Numbered from the stretch's first letter, positions 1 to 9,247 are shown. The stretch: DNA of 64,000 nucleotides from an uncultured Holophaga sp. (GCF_963677305.1 NZ_OY781925.1:2942783-3006782); one strand, 5' to 3'. Program-made: numbers and translations. Notes: generated by a model not told the origin, from the sequence alone.

Positions 1-1089
1 GGCAAAGCTGTCCAGCCCGTGGTCACCGCCGCTGTTGGTGGCCCCATTGTCCGAGAGGAGGACGATCAGGGTCTTGTCGTACTGACCTGTCTCCTTCAGT
101 CCCTGGATCAGGCGGCCCACCTGCTCGTCGGCCTGGGTGATGAAGCCGGCATAGGTCTCCATGAAGCGGGCGGCCAGGCGCCGCTCGTCGGCAGACATCT
201 GGGCCCAGGGCTTGACCTTGGGATCCCGGGGGTGGAGCTGGGCGTTGGCAGGGATGACCCCCATGGCCTTCTGCCGCTCGAATCGGGCCTCCCGGATGGC
301 GTCCCAGCCCTGGTCGTACTTTCCCTTGTACATGTCGATGTACTTGCGGGGCACCTGATGGGGTGAGTGGGAGGCCCCGAAGGCCACGTATTCAAAGAAG
401 GGCTTGGCGGGGTAGTTGTCCACGTGGTCGATCATGAACTGCCGGGCGTGGTCGATGAGGTCCACCGAGAGGTGGTAATGGGCCGGGTCGTTCACTGCCG
501 GCAGGAAGTGGTTGTCCTCCACCAGGAGGGGGAAATACTGGTTGGTCTCCCCATCCAGATAGCCGTAGTAGCGCCCGAAGCCCTTGCCCAGGGGCCAGTA
601 GTCAAAGGGGCCGTCAGGGGTGCAGGTGTTCAGGGGGGCGACGTGCCACTTGCCCAGGGCGTAGGTGCTGTAGCCATCCGCCTGGAGAAGCTGGGCCACG
701 GTGGCGGCCTGGTGGCTGATGCGCCCCCGCAGATCCGGGTGCTGGGGCCCCAGGTCCACATTGGCCACCTGGCCCATGCCCACCCGGTTGTTGTCACGCC
801 CGGTCAGCAGCGAGGCCCGGGTGGGGGAGCTCACGGGACATACGTTGAAGTTGTTGTAGCGCAGGCCCTGGGCCGCCAGCAGGTCGATGTTGGGGGTCTT
901 GATCTCGGACCCGAAGGCTCCGAGGTCCGCAAAGCCCAGGTCGTCCAGGACGATCACCAGGACATTGGGCTTGGCCTCGACCGAGGCAGGTGGCGCGGTT
1001 GGGGCCTGGGCAGCCCCCGGAAGAGCCATACCGGCCCCGAGGCAGACAGTGAAAGCGAGGCGGCCTAAAACAGGATGTTTCTTTTTCAT
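1..1089 (-). CDS. Sulfatase (arylsulfatase-type), Ser-type, C-terminus outside the window
   Basis: Hydrolyses sulfate esters, probably in the periplasm. Only the first 363 codons are present; the family is usually 450-560 residues. The start ATG at 1089 gives a signal peptide (about residues 1-29, ending near GAAQA), then the metal-binding DD pair at residues 49-50. The sulfatase signature reads S87-S-P-T-R followed by ASLLTG. The residue that becomes formylglycine is therefore Ser, not Cys, which in known families calls for a radical-SAM maturase (anSME). A nearby Cys84 is not in register with the motif. SDNG occurs near the window edge. It lies 90 nt after the porin gene on the same strand, so the two may be cotranscribed. 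The exact substrate cannot be read from the sequence. Confidence 0.9.
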   Translation of the reverse strand, partial: MKKKHPVLGRLAFTVCLGAGMALPGAAQAPTAPPASVEAKPNVLVIVLDDLGFADLGAFGSEIKTPNIDLLAAQGLRYNNFNVCPVSSPTRASLLTGRDNNRVGMGQVANVDLGPQHPDLRGRISHQAATVAQLLQADGYSTYALGKWHVAPLNTCTPDGPFDYWPLGKGFGRYYGYLDGETNQYFPLLVEDNHFLPAVNDPAHYHLSVDLIDHARQFMIDHVDNYPAKPFFEYVAFGASHSPHQVPRKYIDMYKGKYDQGWDAIREARFERQKAMGVIPANAQLHPRDPKVKPWAQMSADERRLAARFMETYAGFITQADEQVGRLIQGLKETGQYDKTLIVLLSDNGATNSGGDHGLDSFA

Positions 1090-1179
1090 TACAGGCTCCA
1101 TTTGGGTACGGGGGATCGGCCTACGACCGAAGGGCCCGACCCCGGATGAGCGGAGCCGGGCAAAAGGGAATGTCCTCGA

Positions 1180-2406
1180 CTAGAAGAGGTAGACCACCTG
1201 GGCCGTGAGGTATTTCTGGCTGTCTGTGCTGGCAGCTTGGTAGAAGGGAACCCCACCCACGACCGCCACACTGCCCATGGCCCCCAGGTCCTTGTAAGCG
1301 AGGGGATCCGTGGTCTTCATGAAGCCGAAGGAGGCCTTGAAAATCACGCCCTCAAAGGCCGTGACCTCTCCGGTGAGCTGGAGGCCCTTGTGATTGTCCG
1401 CCAAGCCGGCGGGCGAAGGGGAGCTCCAGTTCATGGGAACATTCCAGGTCAGGGGTGAGGCCATACCCAGGATGTCAAAGGCAGGATCGGCATAGCGGTA
1501 CTGCAGCTCCAGACCAAAGGTCCCGGGCCTGAAGGGATGGGCCCCCAGGGTCTTGGCAGCCAGGAACCAGGCCTTGGGGGTGTATTCGCTGCTCGCGCTG
1601 GCGGTGTAGAGAGCGGCTCCCAAAGGAGCCTGGATCGTAAGGCTCTTCGCCTGGGCAGACACATTCTCGGAGTACTCACCCGAGAGCGTCAGCCAAGGGG
1701 TGTTATTGGAGACGTACTTGTATTCGAAGCCACCTGCAAAGCCCTGGTACCGCTTGTAGTTGGCCGGCGATGAGATGTCGTCATTGTAGGCCAGGGAGAG
1801 GGTAAGGCCCCGGATAGGGCGGTACTTAACGTCCGCATAGAGCAGGGTCTCGTGCTTGGCATTACAAATGGAAGCCTGGTAAGTGTTCAGCTGCTGCCCC
1901 CAGCGGACCAGATAGAGGTTGGAGCTAAGCTTGGCAGTGTTGAGATGGGCCCAGATGCCGTCACTGCAGGGTGCGCCCCCGATGGTCCCCAGCCCGACGG
2001 TAGGCAAGAAGCGCCCCAAGGCGAGCTCCAGAAGACCGAACCGGGATGCTCCATAGGCCTCCTTGAGGCTCACCGTGGAGTCGGTGGCCCGTCCGCTCAG
2101 CGTTTCGGCCTGGACGGCCGCATGGAAGCGGGTCTTCCCGTTGAAAGCCTTATCCATGTTGAGCCAGAGCGAGGTCCGGGTCTCGCTCTTGGCATCCACA
2201 CCGGCATTGCCCTCCACAGAAGGGGTGGAGATGTAGAGGCCGTTGCTCACGGTGTCCTCCGCCAGGGGACGGGGGTTCTCGGTCCACTCATAGCGGTAGC
2301 GCATGAAGCCCGAGAACTCGATCCCCTTGAACGACTTCGGGCCCTCATCGGCACACAGGGACAAAGAAGCAAGCACCAAGCAAACACAACTCAATTTTTT
2401 AATCAT
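1180..2406 (-). CDS. Outer-membrane porin-like beta-barrel protein
   Basis: A 408-residue protein with a signal peptide (MIKKLSCVCLVLASLSLC, cleavage before ADEG) and a body rich in alternating aromatic/polar strands (for example GFMRYRYEW, LELQYRYADP). It ends in ...VVYLF, the terminal Phe typical of BamA-recognised barrels. This pattern and length fit an OprD/alginate-type or general substrate porin. A GGAG precedes the ATG by about 8 nt. It is immediately upstream of the sulfatase, so import of a sulfated substrate or product is a plausible role, but that is inference. The exact porin subfamily is not recognised. Confidence 0.75.
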   Translation of the reverse strand: MIKKLSCVCLVLASLSLCADEGPKSFKGIEFSGFMRYRYEWTENPRPLAEDTVSNGLYISTPSVEGNAGVDAKSETRTSLWLNMDKAFNGKTRFHAAVQAETLSGRATDSTVSLKEAYGASRFGLLELALGRFLPTVGLGTIGGAPCSDGIWAHLNTAKLSSNLYLVRWGQQLNTYQASICNAKHETLLYADVKYRPIRGLTLSLAYNDDISSPANYKRYQGFAGGFEYKYVSNNTPWLTLSGEYSENVSAQAKSLTIQAPLGAALYTASASSEYTPKAWFLAAKTLGAHPFRPGTFGLELQYRYADPAFDILGMASPLTWNVPMNWSSPSPAGLADNHKGLQLTGEVTAFEGVIFKASFGFMKTTDPLAYKDLGAMGSVAVVGGVPFYQAASTDSQKYLTAQVVYLF

Positions 2407-2724
2407 TTATTTCTCCAGCTATGACAATTTTTAACAAACCCCACCCAACAACAACCGGATTCAGGTCATAGGATTATCAATAGACCCCCTCTGCAGACAG
2501 AGCGGTGCCAAGCGGACGGCGTCCGTAGCGCCACACAGGACTCGGGATGGAGAGACAGGGCTCCGCCCGGTGGGGTCAGACGCCCGGCACGCTCCGGATC
2601 AACTCAGCAGCTTGTCAGGATTGCTTTCAGTATTTTGTATTCAGCCGGGAACTTTTGTGAAATACCATTTGGGAAATCTACTATTCCCTACCGGAATGGC
2701 AGAATTCCCACGCCACGACCCGCC
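2407..2724. other. Intergenic region between porin and hydrolase genes
   Basis: This 318-nt stretch is more AT-rich near the porin start and should hold the porin promoter (minus strand). No convincing protein or RNA gene was found. Short dyads are present (GGTC...GACC around 2467-2490; GGGAAA/ATTCCC around 2671-2688), without a recognised operator. Confidence 0.4.
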
Positions 2725-3798
2725 TCAGACCAGACCCGCCAGCGGGTGCCCGGATGCAGTCCAGGGGGAGGAAAAGAAGGCCTCCACCCGCTCTCGATCG
2801 ACCTCCGCCAGGGTGGTTGGCTTCCAGCCGGGCGCATCGTCCTTATCAATCACCCGGGCCCGTATGCCCTCCAGGGCCTCGCCCTCCTGGGGGTCGAAGC
2901 CGTGGTGCATGAGGATCCGCTCCTCCCGGAGCAGCTCGGCCAGCCCCATGCCGCGGGCCTTCCGCAGGTGCTCCAGGGTCACGCAGAGCATGGTGGGCGA
3001 GGAGCGCTCAAGGGCCTCCTGGATTTCCCGGAGGAAGTCGGAGTCCTCACTGGCCAGGGATCCCAGGATGGCGGGCATGTCCGGACGCGAGAAGTGCCGG
3101 TCGAGGGTCTCCCGCAGGGCCATCAGAGGAGCGGCCGGGGCCTCATCGGCCATGGCGCGGGCCAGGGTTTCCGGATCAGGGTGCCCCGGTAGCCGCTCCA
3201 GAAGTTCAGGAATCCGCACACTGGGCAGGTAGACATCTCCCAGGCCCAGGGCCAGGGCGTCGCCGGGACCCACGATATGCCCGGTAAGGCCCAGGAACTC
3301 GCCGAAGGCCCCTGGAGTGCGGCCGAGAAAGAGCCCAGCCCCCACATCGGGAAAGAGCCCGATGCGGGTCTCCGGCATCCCCAGGCGGCTGTGCTCCGTG
3401 AGGATGCGCAGGGAGGCCCCCTGGCTGATGCCCATGCCGCCTCCCAGGGTCAGGCCGTCCATCAGGGCCAAGTAGGGCTTGGGATAGGTGTGGATGGCGT
3501 GGACGAGGCTGAACTCCGCATCGAAGAAGTCGCCCACCCCACCACCGGCCAGCACCGCGCTGTGGAGGGCGCGGATGTCGCCCCCGGCGCAGAAGGTGCG
3601 ACGGCGGTGGGTTCCGTGGCGCCCCTGCACGACCACGGCCCGCACCTCAGGGTCACTGCGCCAGGACTCCAAGGCGGAGGCCAGGGCCCTGATCATCTCC
3701 AGACTCAGGGCATTGAGGCTGGAGGGGCGGTCCAGGGTCAGGAAGCCGATGCCCCCCCGCTGCTCCGCCAGGACCCTCCCGTGGCCTCCCGAACCCAT
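2725..3798 (-). CDS. 3-hydroxyisobutyryl-CoA hydrolase-like (crotonase superfamily)
   Basis: A 357-residue crotonase-fold enzyme. The order of motifs matches HIBYL-CoA hydrolases: TLDRPSSLNALS near residue 20, the oxyanion-hole segment FCAGGDIRAL near 68, GLTLGGGMGIS near 115, then MPETRIGLFPDVGAGLFLGR near 140. The length exceeds simple enoyl-CoA hydratases (about 260) and matches the hydrolase family. Expected role is valine catabolism in the cytoplasm (3-hydroxyisobutyryl-CoA to 3-hydroxyisobutyrate plus CoA). It begins 1 nt after the cysS stop with a GAGGG about 7 nt upstream, so it is cotranscribed with cysS although unrelated in function. An enoyl-CoA hydratase role cannot be excluded. 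Confidence 0.85.
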   Translation of the reverse strand: MGSGGHGRVLAEQRGGIGFLTLDRPSSLNALSLEMIRALASALESWRSDPEVRAVVVQGRHGTHRRRTFCAGGDIRALHSAVLAGGGVGDFFDAEFSLVHAIHTYPKPYLALMDGLTLGGGMGISQGASLRILTEHSRLGMPETRIGLFPDVGAGLFLGRTPGAFGEFLGLTGHIVGPGDALALGLGDVYLPSVRIPELLERLPGHPDPETLARAMADEAPAAPLMALRETLDRHFSRPDMPAILGSLASEDSDFLREIQEALERSSPTMLCVTLEHLRKARGMGLAELLREERILMHHGFDPQEGEALEGIRARVIDKDDAPGWKPTTLAEVDRERVEAFFSSPWTASGHPLAGLV

Positions 3799-3799
3799 G

Positions 3800-5257
3800 T
3801 CAGGCCCTCTTCCAGCCCACCGTGCCGTCCTTGCGGTCCTCCAGGAGAATCCCCATGGCCTTCAGGAGATCCCTGATGCGATCGGACTCGGCCCAGTTCT
3901 TCGCGGCCTTGGCCGCCCGGCGCTGCTCGATAAGGGCCTCGACCTCGGCGTCCAGGTTGTCCTCCTCGTGGGGCCAGCCCTGGAAGATGGCGTTGGTCTC
4001 GTCCAGGAAGGCCAGGACGAAGTCCCGCTCCTCGCGGATCAGGGCGATGCGGTCATCCTGGGCGTTGAGGTCGCTCACCAGGGTGAAGAGGGCCGCCAGA
4101 GCCTCCGGGGTGTTGAGGTCATCAGCCATGGCCTCCCAGAAAGCGGCTCGCGCCTTCTCGACCCGTTCCACAGGGTCGATGGCATCCCGCCACGCCCCCT
4201 GCCCTGCAGCCTCACCGTTGCCCTCCATGCGCTTGCGGAAGGTGCGGATGCGATCCAGGGCGTTCTTCGAGGCCTTGAGCCCCTCGAAGCTGAAGTTGAG
4301 CAGCTTGCGGTAATGGTTGGACTGGATGGTGTAGCGGAAGACGATGGGATCGATCCCCTTGTCCCGCAGATCCCGGAGAGTGAAGAAGTTCCCCAGGGAC
4401 TTGGACATCTTCTCACCCTCGACCATCAGGAACTCTCCGTGGACCCAGTGGCTGACCCACTTCTCTCCGGTGGCGCCCTCACTCTGGGCGATCTCGTTCT
4501 CGTGGTGGGGAAAGACCAGATCGATGCCGCCGGAGTGGATGTCCAGCCTGGGGCCGAAGATGTCCATGCTCATGGCGGAGCACTCGATGTGCCAGCCGGG
4601 ACGGCCGGGGCCCCAGGGGCTCTCCCAGGAGGGCTCTCCGGGCTTGGCGGCCTTCCAGAGCACGAAGTCGCTGAGGGACTCCTTCTCGTACTCATCGGAG
4701 TCCACCGAGCTGCCCAACTGCATGCCCTCCCGGTCCAGGTGCGCCAGGCAGCCGTACTGGGGCAGGTCTGCCACTCGGTAGTAGACGCTCCCCTCACGCT
4801 CATAGGCCAGGCCCTTGGTCTCCAGGGTCTGGATCAGGGCGATCATCTGGGGGATGTAGGCCGTGGCCCGGGGCAGATGGTTGAAGCCCTCCTCGGGGAT
4901 GCCCACCGCCGCCAGATCCTCGAAGAAGGCCTGGGTGTAGCGGTCCGTGAAGGCATGCATGGCTGCGTGGCGGGCGGCATTGTCCGTGTCCTCCGCCAGC
5001 CCCTCCTGGGAGTTGCGGATGATCTTGTCCTCCACATCGGTGATGTTCATGCAGTGGCGGACCTGGTAGCCCGCCCCCTGGAAGGTCCGCTTCAGGAGGT
5101 CCTGGAAAAGGAAGGTCCGGAGGTTGCCGATGTGGGCGAAGTTGTAGACCGTGGGCCCACAGGTGTAGAGGGTGACCACCCCGGGCTCCAGGGGCACCAC
5201 CTGCTCCACCGATCGGGTCAGGGTATTGAACAGGGAGATCGGACGCAGGGAATCCAT
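3800..5257 (-). CDS. cysS: Cysteinyl-tRNA synthetase
   Basis: Class I synthetase that charges tRNA-Cys. With the start at 5257 it is 485 residues, normal for the family. Visible landmarks are zinc ligand C33 in YTCGPTVY, the HIGH-type motif HIGN at 42-45, GWHIEC with C226, the HHENE motif near 251, and KMSKS at 283-287. The frame runs open upstream to 5389, but the ATG at 5257 has a GGAG 5-6 nt before it and matches the usual N-terminus (ISLFNTLTR); ATGs at 5275/5278 lack one. The start context is nearly identical to that of mfd (see findings). It is third in a run with the thioesterase, the TonB protein and the downstream hydrolase. Confidence 0.97.
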   Translation of the reverse strand: MDSLRPISLFNTLTRSVEQVVPLEPGVVTLYTCGPTVYNFAHIGNLRTFLFQDLLKRTFQGAGYQVRHCMNITDVEDKIIRNSQEGLAEDTDNAARHAAMHAFTDRYTQAFFEDLAAVGIPEEGFNHLPRATAYIPQMIALIQTLETKGLAYEREGSVYYRVADLPQYGCLAHLDREGMQLGSSVDSDEYEKESLSDFVLWKAAKPGEPSWESPWGPGRPGWHIECSAMSMDIFGPRLDIHSGGIDLVFPHHENEIAQSEGATGEKWVSHWVHGEFLMVEGEKMSKSLGNFFTLRDLRDKGIDPIVFRYTIQSNHYRKLLNFSFEGLKASKNALDRIRTFRKRMEGNGEAAGQGAWRDAIDPVERVEKARAAFWEAMADDLNTPEALAALFTLVSDLNAQDDRIALIREERDFVLAFLDETNAIFQGWPHEEDNLDAEVEALIEQRRAAKAAKNWAESDRIRDLLKAMGILLEDRKDGTVGWKRA

Positions 5258-5307
5258 AGCACTCCAGTTTTCCATCATTGGTCGCCGAATGCCATGGAGC
5301 CCCGACC

Positions 5308-6126
5308 TCAATGGAGCCGGAAGGGCATGGTGAGCATGAAGCGGGCGGAAATGGCCCGTCCTGCCTGCAGGCTGGGCCAGAAGCGCCATCGGAAGGCGTA
5401 GGCCTCCACGGCATCCCGCAGCTCCGCCGGGCCTGCCAGCGTGTGGACCCCCCGGGGCACCCCGTCGGCCCCGATGAGGATCTGGACCACCACGGTCCCC
5501 TGGATCCTCGCCCTCTTGGCAGCCATGGGGTAGGGGGGCGCAGGGGGCCGCAGGCGTACCCGCACCGGGGTCAGCTCCTTGCCCAGGATCTGCCCCGACC
5601 CCCCAGAAGATCCCCCCCTGGTCAGGGATTCAGGTCCCGTGGGCTCCGGGAAGCCCGCCTGGGCCCTCAGACGCCTCGCCCGGGCCGCATCGGCGGGAAG
5701 CCCCTGCCCCCAGTCCAGCATCCAGGCAAGGTGGAGCAGACAGTCAGGATCCCCCGCCCGGGCCCCCTTCTCGAACCATGCACGGGCCTGGGCGGAGTCC
5801 GTGGGGGTTCCCCACCCCACTTCGCAGCACCTCCCCACCCAGTAGAAGGCCCCCGGAACCCCCTGGGAGGCGAGCTGCAGGAAGCGCGACCGCACGGCTC
5901 CGCCATCGGCCCCGGGGTCCTGAACAGCCTTGGCCAGGATCCCCAGGGCCAGGACGAACTCACCCTGGCGGATGGCCTCGTCGGCGCTGTCCAGGGCGCC
6001 CAGCAGTGGCGTGGCCAGGGCCGTCCCGGGTTCCTCCAGGCCAGACGCGACGGGCCGGGGCGGGATAGGAGGGATGCTTTCCAGCGAGAGCGCCAGGAGG
6101 GCTGGAAGCAGCCCTGCCCCGTTCAT
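5308..6126 (-). CDS. Sel1-repeat protein with TonB C-terminal domain
   Basis: A 272-residue secreted or envelope protein. It starts with a weak signal peptide (MNGAGLLPALLALSLES). A Sel1/TPR-like region follows at about residues 75-165 (GAFYWVGRCCEVGWG, ARAWFEKGARAGDPDCLLHLAWMLDWG). The last 90 residues are a TonB/TolA-type C-terminal domain (PPAPPYPMAAKRARIQGTVVVQILIGADGVPRGVH). The start at 6126 overlaps the thioesterase stop by 4 nt (ATGA), indicating translational coupling. No proline-rich spanner or N-terminal TonB anchor is present, so it is better read as a TonB-family energy-transfer-like or periplasmic protein than as classical TonB. Confidence 0.8.
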   Translation of the reverse strand: MNGAGLLPALLALSLESIPPIPPRPVASGLEEPGTALATPLLGALDSADEAIRQGEFVLALGILAKAVQDPGADGGAVRSRFLQLASQGVPGAFYWVGRCCEVGWGTPTDSAQARAWFEKGARAGDPDCLLHLAWMLDWGQGLPADAARARRLRAQAGFPEPTGPESLTRGGSSGGSGQILGKELTPVRVRLRPPAPPYPMAAKRARIQGTVVVQILIGADGVPRGVHTLAGPAELRDAVEAYAFRWRFWPSLQAGRAISARFMLTMPFRLH

Positions 6127-6527
6127 GCGAGGCCCTGCCTCACGAAGTCCAGAAGGTGCTCGGGCAGGACCCGGGCCTTGCCATCGGGACCAGCCACCAT
6201 ATGGATGGACTCGCCCTCCACCAGCTTCAGGCCATCCCGGTAGATCCCGTAACCGAAGACAACCTTGCGCCGCCCCGCCTCCAGGAGCCGGGTGCGGACC
6301 TCCACCAGCTCGTCGTAGCGGGCCGGGGCGCGGTATTTCAGGCGCAGCTCGGCCACGGTGAGCATCACCCCCTGGGCCTCCCACTCCGCATAGCCCTGGC
6401 CCAGTTCGCGGAGCCAGTCCGAACGCCCCAGCTCCATCCAGATGGGGTAGGTCGCATGGTGAACGATACCCATGGCATCGGTCTCGGCATAGCGGACACG
6501 GATGGGGGTCAAGGATTCGATAGACAT
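6123..6527 (-). CDS. Acyl-CoA thioesterase, YbgC/FadM (4HBT) family
   Basis: A 134-residue single hot-dog domain. The N-terminal RVRYAETDAMGIVHHATYPIWME is the typical 4HBT active-site segment, with the Asp of ETDAMG as the predicted catalytic residue. Length and order match YbgC/FadM-type thioesterases that hydrolyse short or medium acyl-CoAs in the cytoplasm. It leads the minus-strand operon, and its stop overlaps the start of the next gene. The start at 6527 has only a weak upstream GGTG. The substrate is not determined by sequence. Confidence 0.88.
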   Translation of the reverse strand: MSIESLTPIRVRYAETDAMGIVHHATYPIWMELGRSDWLRELGQGYAEWEAQGVMLTVAELRLKYRAPARYDELVEVRTRLLEAGRRKVVFGYGIYRDGLKLVEGESIHMVAGPDGKARVLPEHLLDFVRQGLA

Positions 6528-6629
6528 TTCACCAGTCTAATCCAGTCCGGCCCATGGTTAACATGAAGGAGCCGGCTGGTCGGACCTGTTCAGCATTCCC
6601 GGACCGGCCAGGCATCCAGGAGAGAGAAC

Positions 6630-7205
6630 ATGGCTTCGATCAAAGGCACGCGTACCGAGCAGAACCTCCTCAAGGCCTTCGCCGGGGAGTCCCAGGCACG
6701 CACCCGCTATACATTCTTCGCCTCCCAGGCCAAGAAGGAGGGTCTGATGCAGATCGCCGCTCTCTTCGAAGAGACCGCCGGCAACGAGCATGAGCACGCC
6801 AAGCGTTTCTTCCGTTTCCTGGAGGGGGGCATGGTGGAGATCACCGCCTCCTTCCCCGCCGGGGTCATCGGCAGCACCCTGGAGAACCTCGAGGCCGCCG
6901 CGGCGGGGGAGCACGAGGAGTGGGCCGACCTCTACCCGGCCTTCGCCGCCGTCGCCAAGGAGGAGGGCTTCCCGGAGGTGGCCGCCGCCTTCACCATGAT
7001 CTCGAAGGTCGAGAAGCACCACGAGGCCCGCTACCGCCAGCTCTGGGAGAACCTGAACGCCGGCAAGGTCTTCGAGAAAGATGGCACCCAGGTCTGGAAG
7101 TGCCGGAACTGCGGCTACCTCCACGAGGGCAAGGCCGCCCCCCAGAAGTGTCCCGCCTGCCTGCATCCCCAGGGCTACTTCGAGGTCGAGGTCGAGAACT
7201 ACTGA
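6630..7205 (+). CDS. Rubrerythrin
   Basis: A 191-residue non-haem iron protein that reduces hydrogen peroxide in anaerobes. The N-terminal ferritin-like di-iron domain (residues 1-145) has FAGESQARTRYTFF, ETAGNEHEHAKRF and a second EKHHEARY ligand block. The C-terminal rubredoxin-like domain has two CxxC knuckles (CRNCGY and CPAC). A GGAGAG lies about 6 nt upstream of the ATG. It is divergent from the thioesterase operon and lies 37 nt before the next gene. Together with the flavodiiron protein and desulfoferrodoxin in this window it points to an oxygen-sensitive lifestyle. Confidence 0.96.
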   Translation: MASIKGTRTEQNLLKAFAGESQARTRYTFFASQAKKEGLMQIAALFEETAGNEHEHAKRFFRFLEGGMVEITASFPAGVIGSTLENLEAAAAGEHEEWADLYPAFAAVAKEEGFPEVAAAFTMISKVEKHHEARYRQLWENLNAGKVFEKDGTQVWKCRNCGYLHEGKAAPQKCPACLHPQGYFEVEVENY

Positions 7206-7242
7206 GCCCAGCCCTCTTCCATCCCTTCCGCAGGACGACACG

Positions 7243-8703
7243 ATGAACCAGTCTGAAACCTCCGCTCATGTCCAGGCCATCCAGGGCTCGCAGGAGATGC
7301 TCACCACCAACCGCAAGGCCCTGACCATCAACCTGGATCCCCAGTGGTACGGCACCTTTGCGGAAATCGGCGCCGCCCAGGAAGTGGCCCGGGCCTTCTT
7401 CCGGGTGGGCGGGGCCGCCGGCACGGTCGCCAAGTCCATCTCGGCCTACGACATGGTCTGCAGCGACACCATCTACGGCAAGGCGCCGCGCTATGTCAGC
7501 CACGAGCGCCTCCAAACCATGATGGACACGGAGTACAACTTCCTCATCGACCAGCTGGCCCAGCAGCGGGGAGACCGGACCTGCTTCTTCGTCTTCGCCG
7601 ATACCGTTGCCGCCCGCAACTTCAAGGGCGACAACGAGTGCCATGGCTGGATGGGCGTCCGCTTCCAGACCCGGCCCGGCGGCGAGCCCAGCGAAATCCT
7701 CATCCATGTCCGCATGTGGGACAAGGAGGCCGTCCTCCAGCAGGAGGCCCTGGCCATCGTCGGCGTCAACCTCTGCTACGCCGCCTTCTACTACCGGGAT
7801 GATCCCCGCAAGCTCATCGAGTCCCTGGTGGACAGGCTCGGCACGGACCGCATCGAGATCGACATGCTCAAGCTCCTGGGGCCGGCCTTCGAGGGCATCG
7901 ATAACCGCTTGACCTCCATCTACCTGGTGGAGCTGGGGATCACCAACGCCGTGCTGTTCCGCCCGGACGGAGACGTCGTCCAGCCCTCCGAGGTCCTGCG
8001 CAAGAAGGCCATCCTGGTGGAGCGGGGCCGCTTCAACCCCGTGACCCGGCTCCATACCGACATGCTGGCTTGCGCCACCCGTCGCTTCCAGCAGGAGGAG
8101 CGGGTCCAGGGCAAGGAGCTGGTGGTCCTCATGGAGCTCAGCCTCAACAACCTGCTGGGCGATCCGCACTACAGCTGTCCCCAGGACATCATCGACCGGG
8201 TGGAGCTGATGAGCATGCTCGGCCACACGGTCCTCATCTCGAACCTGCCCCACAACCACCGCTTGGCGGGCTACCTGCGGCGCTACACCTCGGAGATGGT
8301 GGGCATCGCCATGGGCGCCCTCACCTTCTACGAGCTCATGAAGGACGAGCACTACACCTCCTTGCCCGGAGGCATCCTGGAGGCCCTGGGGCGGCTCTTC
8401 CGCTACGACCTCAAGCTCTACGTCTACCCCGCCCATGGCCGGGGTCCGGGCAGCCCCCTGGTCACGGGCGACACGGTGGATGTGCTGCCGCACCTCAAGA
8501 TGCTCTATGCCTACATGCTCTACAACCACCTGGTGGAGTCTCTGTGGGGCTTCGACGAGAGCTGTCTGGACGCCTATCCCAATGACGTCCTGCACCGCAT
8601 CGAGAGCGGGGATGCCTCCTGGGAGTCCATGGTCCCGGCCATCACCGTCCCGCGCATCAAGGAACTGGGGCTCTTCGGCTGGAAGCCGGAGCAGACCATT
8701 TGA
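7243..8703 (+). CDS. Large conserved protein of unknown function
   Basis: A 486-residue soluble protein with no signal peptide and no clear membrane segment. The frame is open from 7081, but the ATG at 7243 follows an AGGA by about 8 nt and comes after the rubrerythrin stop. Distinctive segments include DPQWYGTFAEIGAAQEVARAFF near the N-terminus, YDMVCSDTIYG, and a middle block with NECHGWMGVRFQ. The C-terminal half has HYSCPQDIIDRVELMSMLGH and SNLPHNHRLAGYL. The even codon use and lack of low-complexity sequence indicate a real, conserved enzyme-like protein. I believe relatives occur widely under unreliable database names, so no function is assigned. Confidence 0.8.
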   Translation: MNQSETSAHVQAIQGSQEMLTTNRKALTINLDPQWYGTFAEIGAAQEVARAFFRVGGAAGTVAKSISAYDMVCSDTIYGKAPRYVSHERLQTMMDTEYNFLIDQLAQQRGDRTCFFVFADTVAARNFKGDNECHGWMGVRFQTRPGGEPSEILIHVRMWDKEAVLQQEALAIVGVNLCYAAFYYRDDPRKLIESLVDRLGTDRIEIDMLKLLGPAFEGIDNRLTSIYLVELGITNAVLFRPDGDVVQPSEVLRKKAILVERGRFNPVTRLHTDMLACATRRFQQEERVQGKELVVLMELSLNNLLGDPHYSCPQDIIDRVELMSMLGHTVLISNLPHNHRLAGYLRRYTSEMVGIAMGALTFYELMKDEHYTSLPGGILEALGRLFRYDLKLYVYPAHGRGPGSPLVTGDTVDVLPHLKMLYAYMLYNHLVESLWGFDESCLDAYPNDVLHRIESGDASWESMVPAITVPRIKELGLFGWKPEQTI

Positions 8704-8766
8704 AGTTTTCCGGTAAACCACTCCGCTCCTGAAGGCATCCAAAGGTTCTATCCCACGGGGGAACTG

Positions 8767-9162
8767 ATGAGACCTCTTGCTGTGCTTCTGCTGGCCGCCC
8801 TTCCCGCCACCGCCCAGGTGGTCTGGGAGCATGACCTGGAGTCCGCCCAGAAGCGCGCCCGGGCGGAGAAGAAGCTGATCCTCGCCGACGTGTGGACCGA
8901 GTGGTGCGGCTGGTGCCTGAAGCTCCAGCGGGATGTTTTCCCGAGCCCCCAGGGACAGGCCGCCCTGGCGAGGGTGGTTCCGGCCTCCCTCAAGACCGAG
9001 ACCCGGGACGGTCAGGCCACCAGCCTCAAATACCTGGAGCAGCGCTACGGCATCAAGGGATACCCGACCCTGCTCCTCCTGGACCCCGAGGGCAATGTGG
9101 TGAGGCGCGCCGATGGCTACCTGCCCCCCAAGGAGTTCGAGGCCTGGGTCAAGGGGGAATAG
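8767..9162 (+). CDS. Secreted thioredoxin-fold protein (CGWC active site)
   Basis: A 131-residue protein with a signal peptide (MRPLAVLLLAALPATAQ) and one thioredoxin-like domain. The WTEWCGWCLKLQRDVF motif at about residues 42-58 gives a CxxC redox pair with the sequence GW, and GIKGYPTLLLL supplies the cis-Pro loop. This matches the thioredoxin_7/DUF255-like group of periplasmic reductases or oxidases. Its partner is not obvious. It lies between the large conserved gene and a membrane-protein gene on the same strand. Confidence 0.85.
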   Translation: MRPLAVLLLAALPATAQVVWEHDLESAQKRARAEKKLILADVWTEWCGWCLKLQRDVFPSPQGQAALARVVPASLKTETRDGQATSLKYLEQRYGIKGYPTLLLLDPEGNVVRRADGYLPPKEFEAWVKGE

Positions 9163-9247
9163 ACCGGAAGATCAGGGGGAAGGGCGATCGCACCGTGGTC
9201 CAGCCGGACCGCATCGTGGATAATGACCCTTTCCCCCGGAGTCCGAT

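Noticed and set aside
3488..5401. 637-codon plus-strand frame opposite cysS and the hydrolase
   Set aside because: It overlaps two firmly identified genes antisense and has no recognisable motif.
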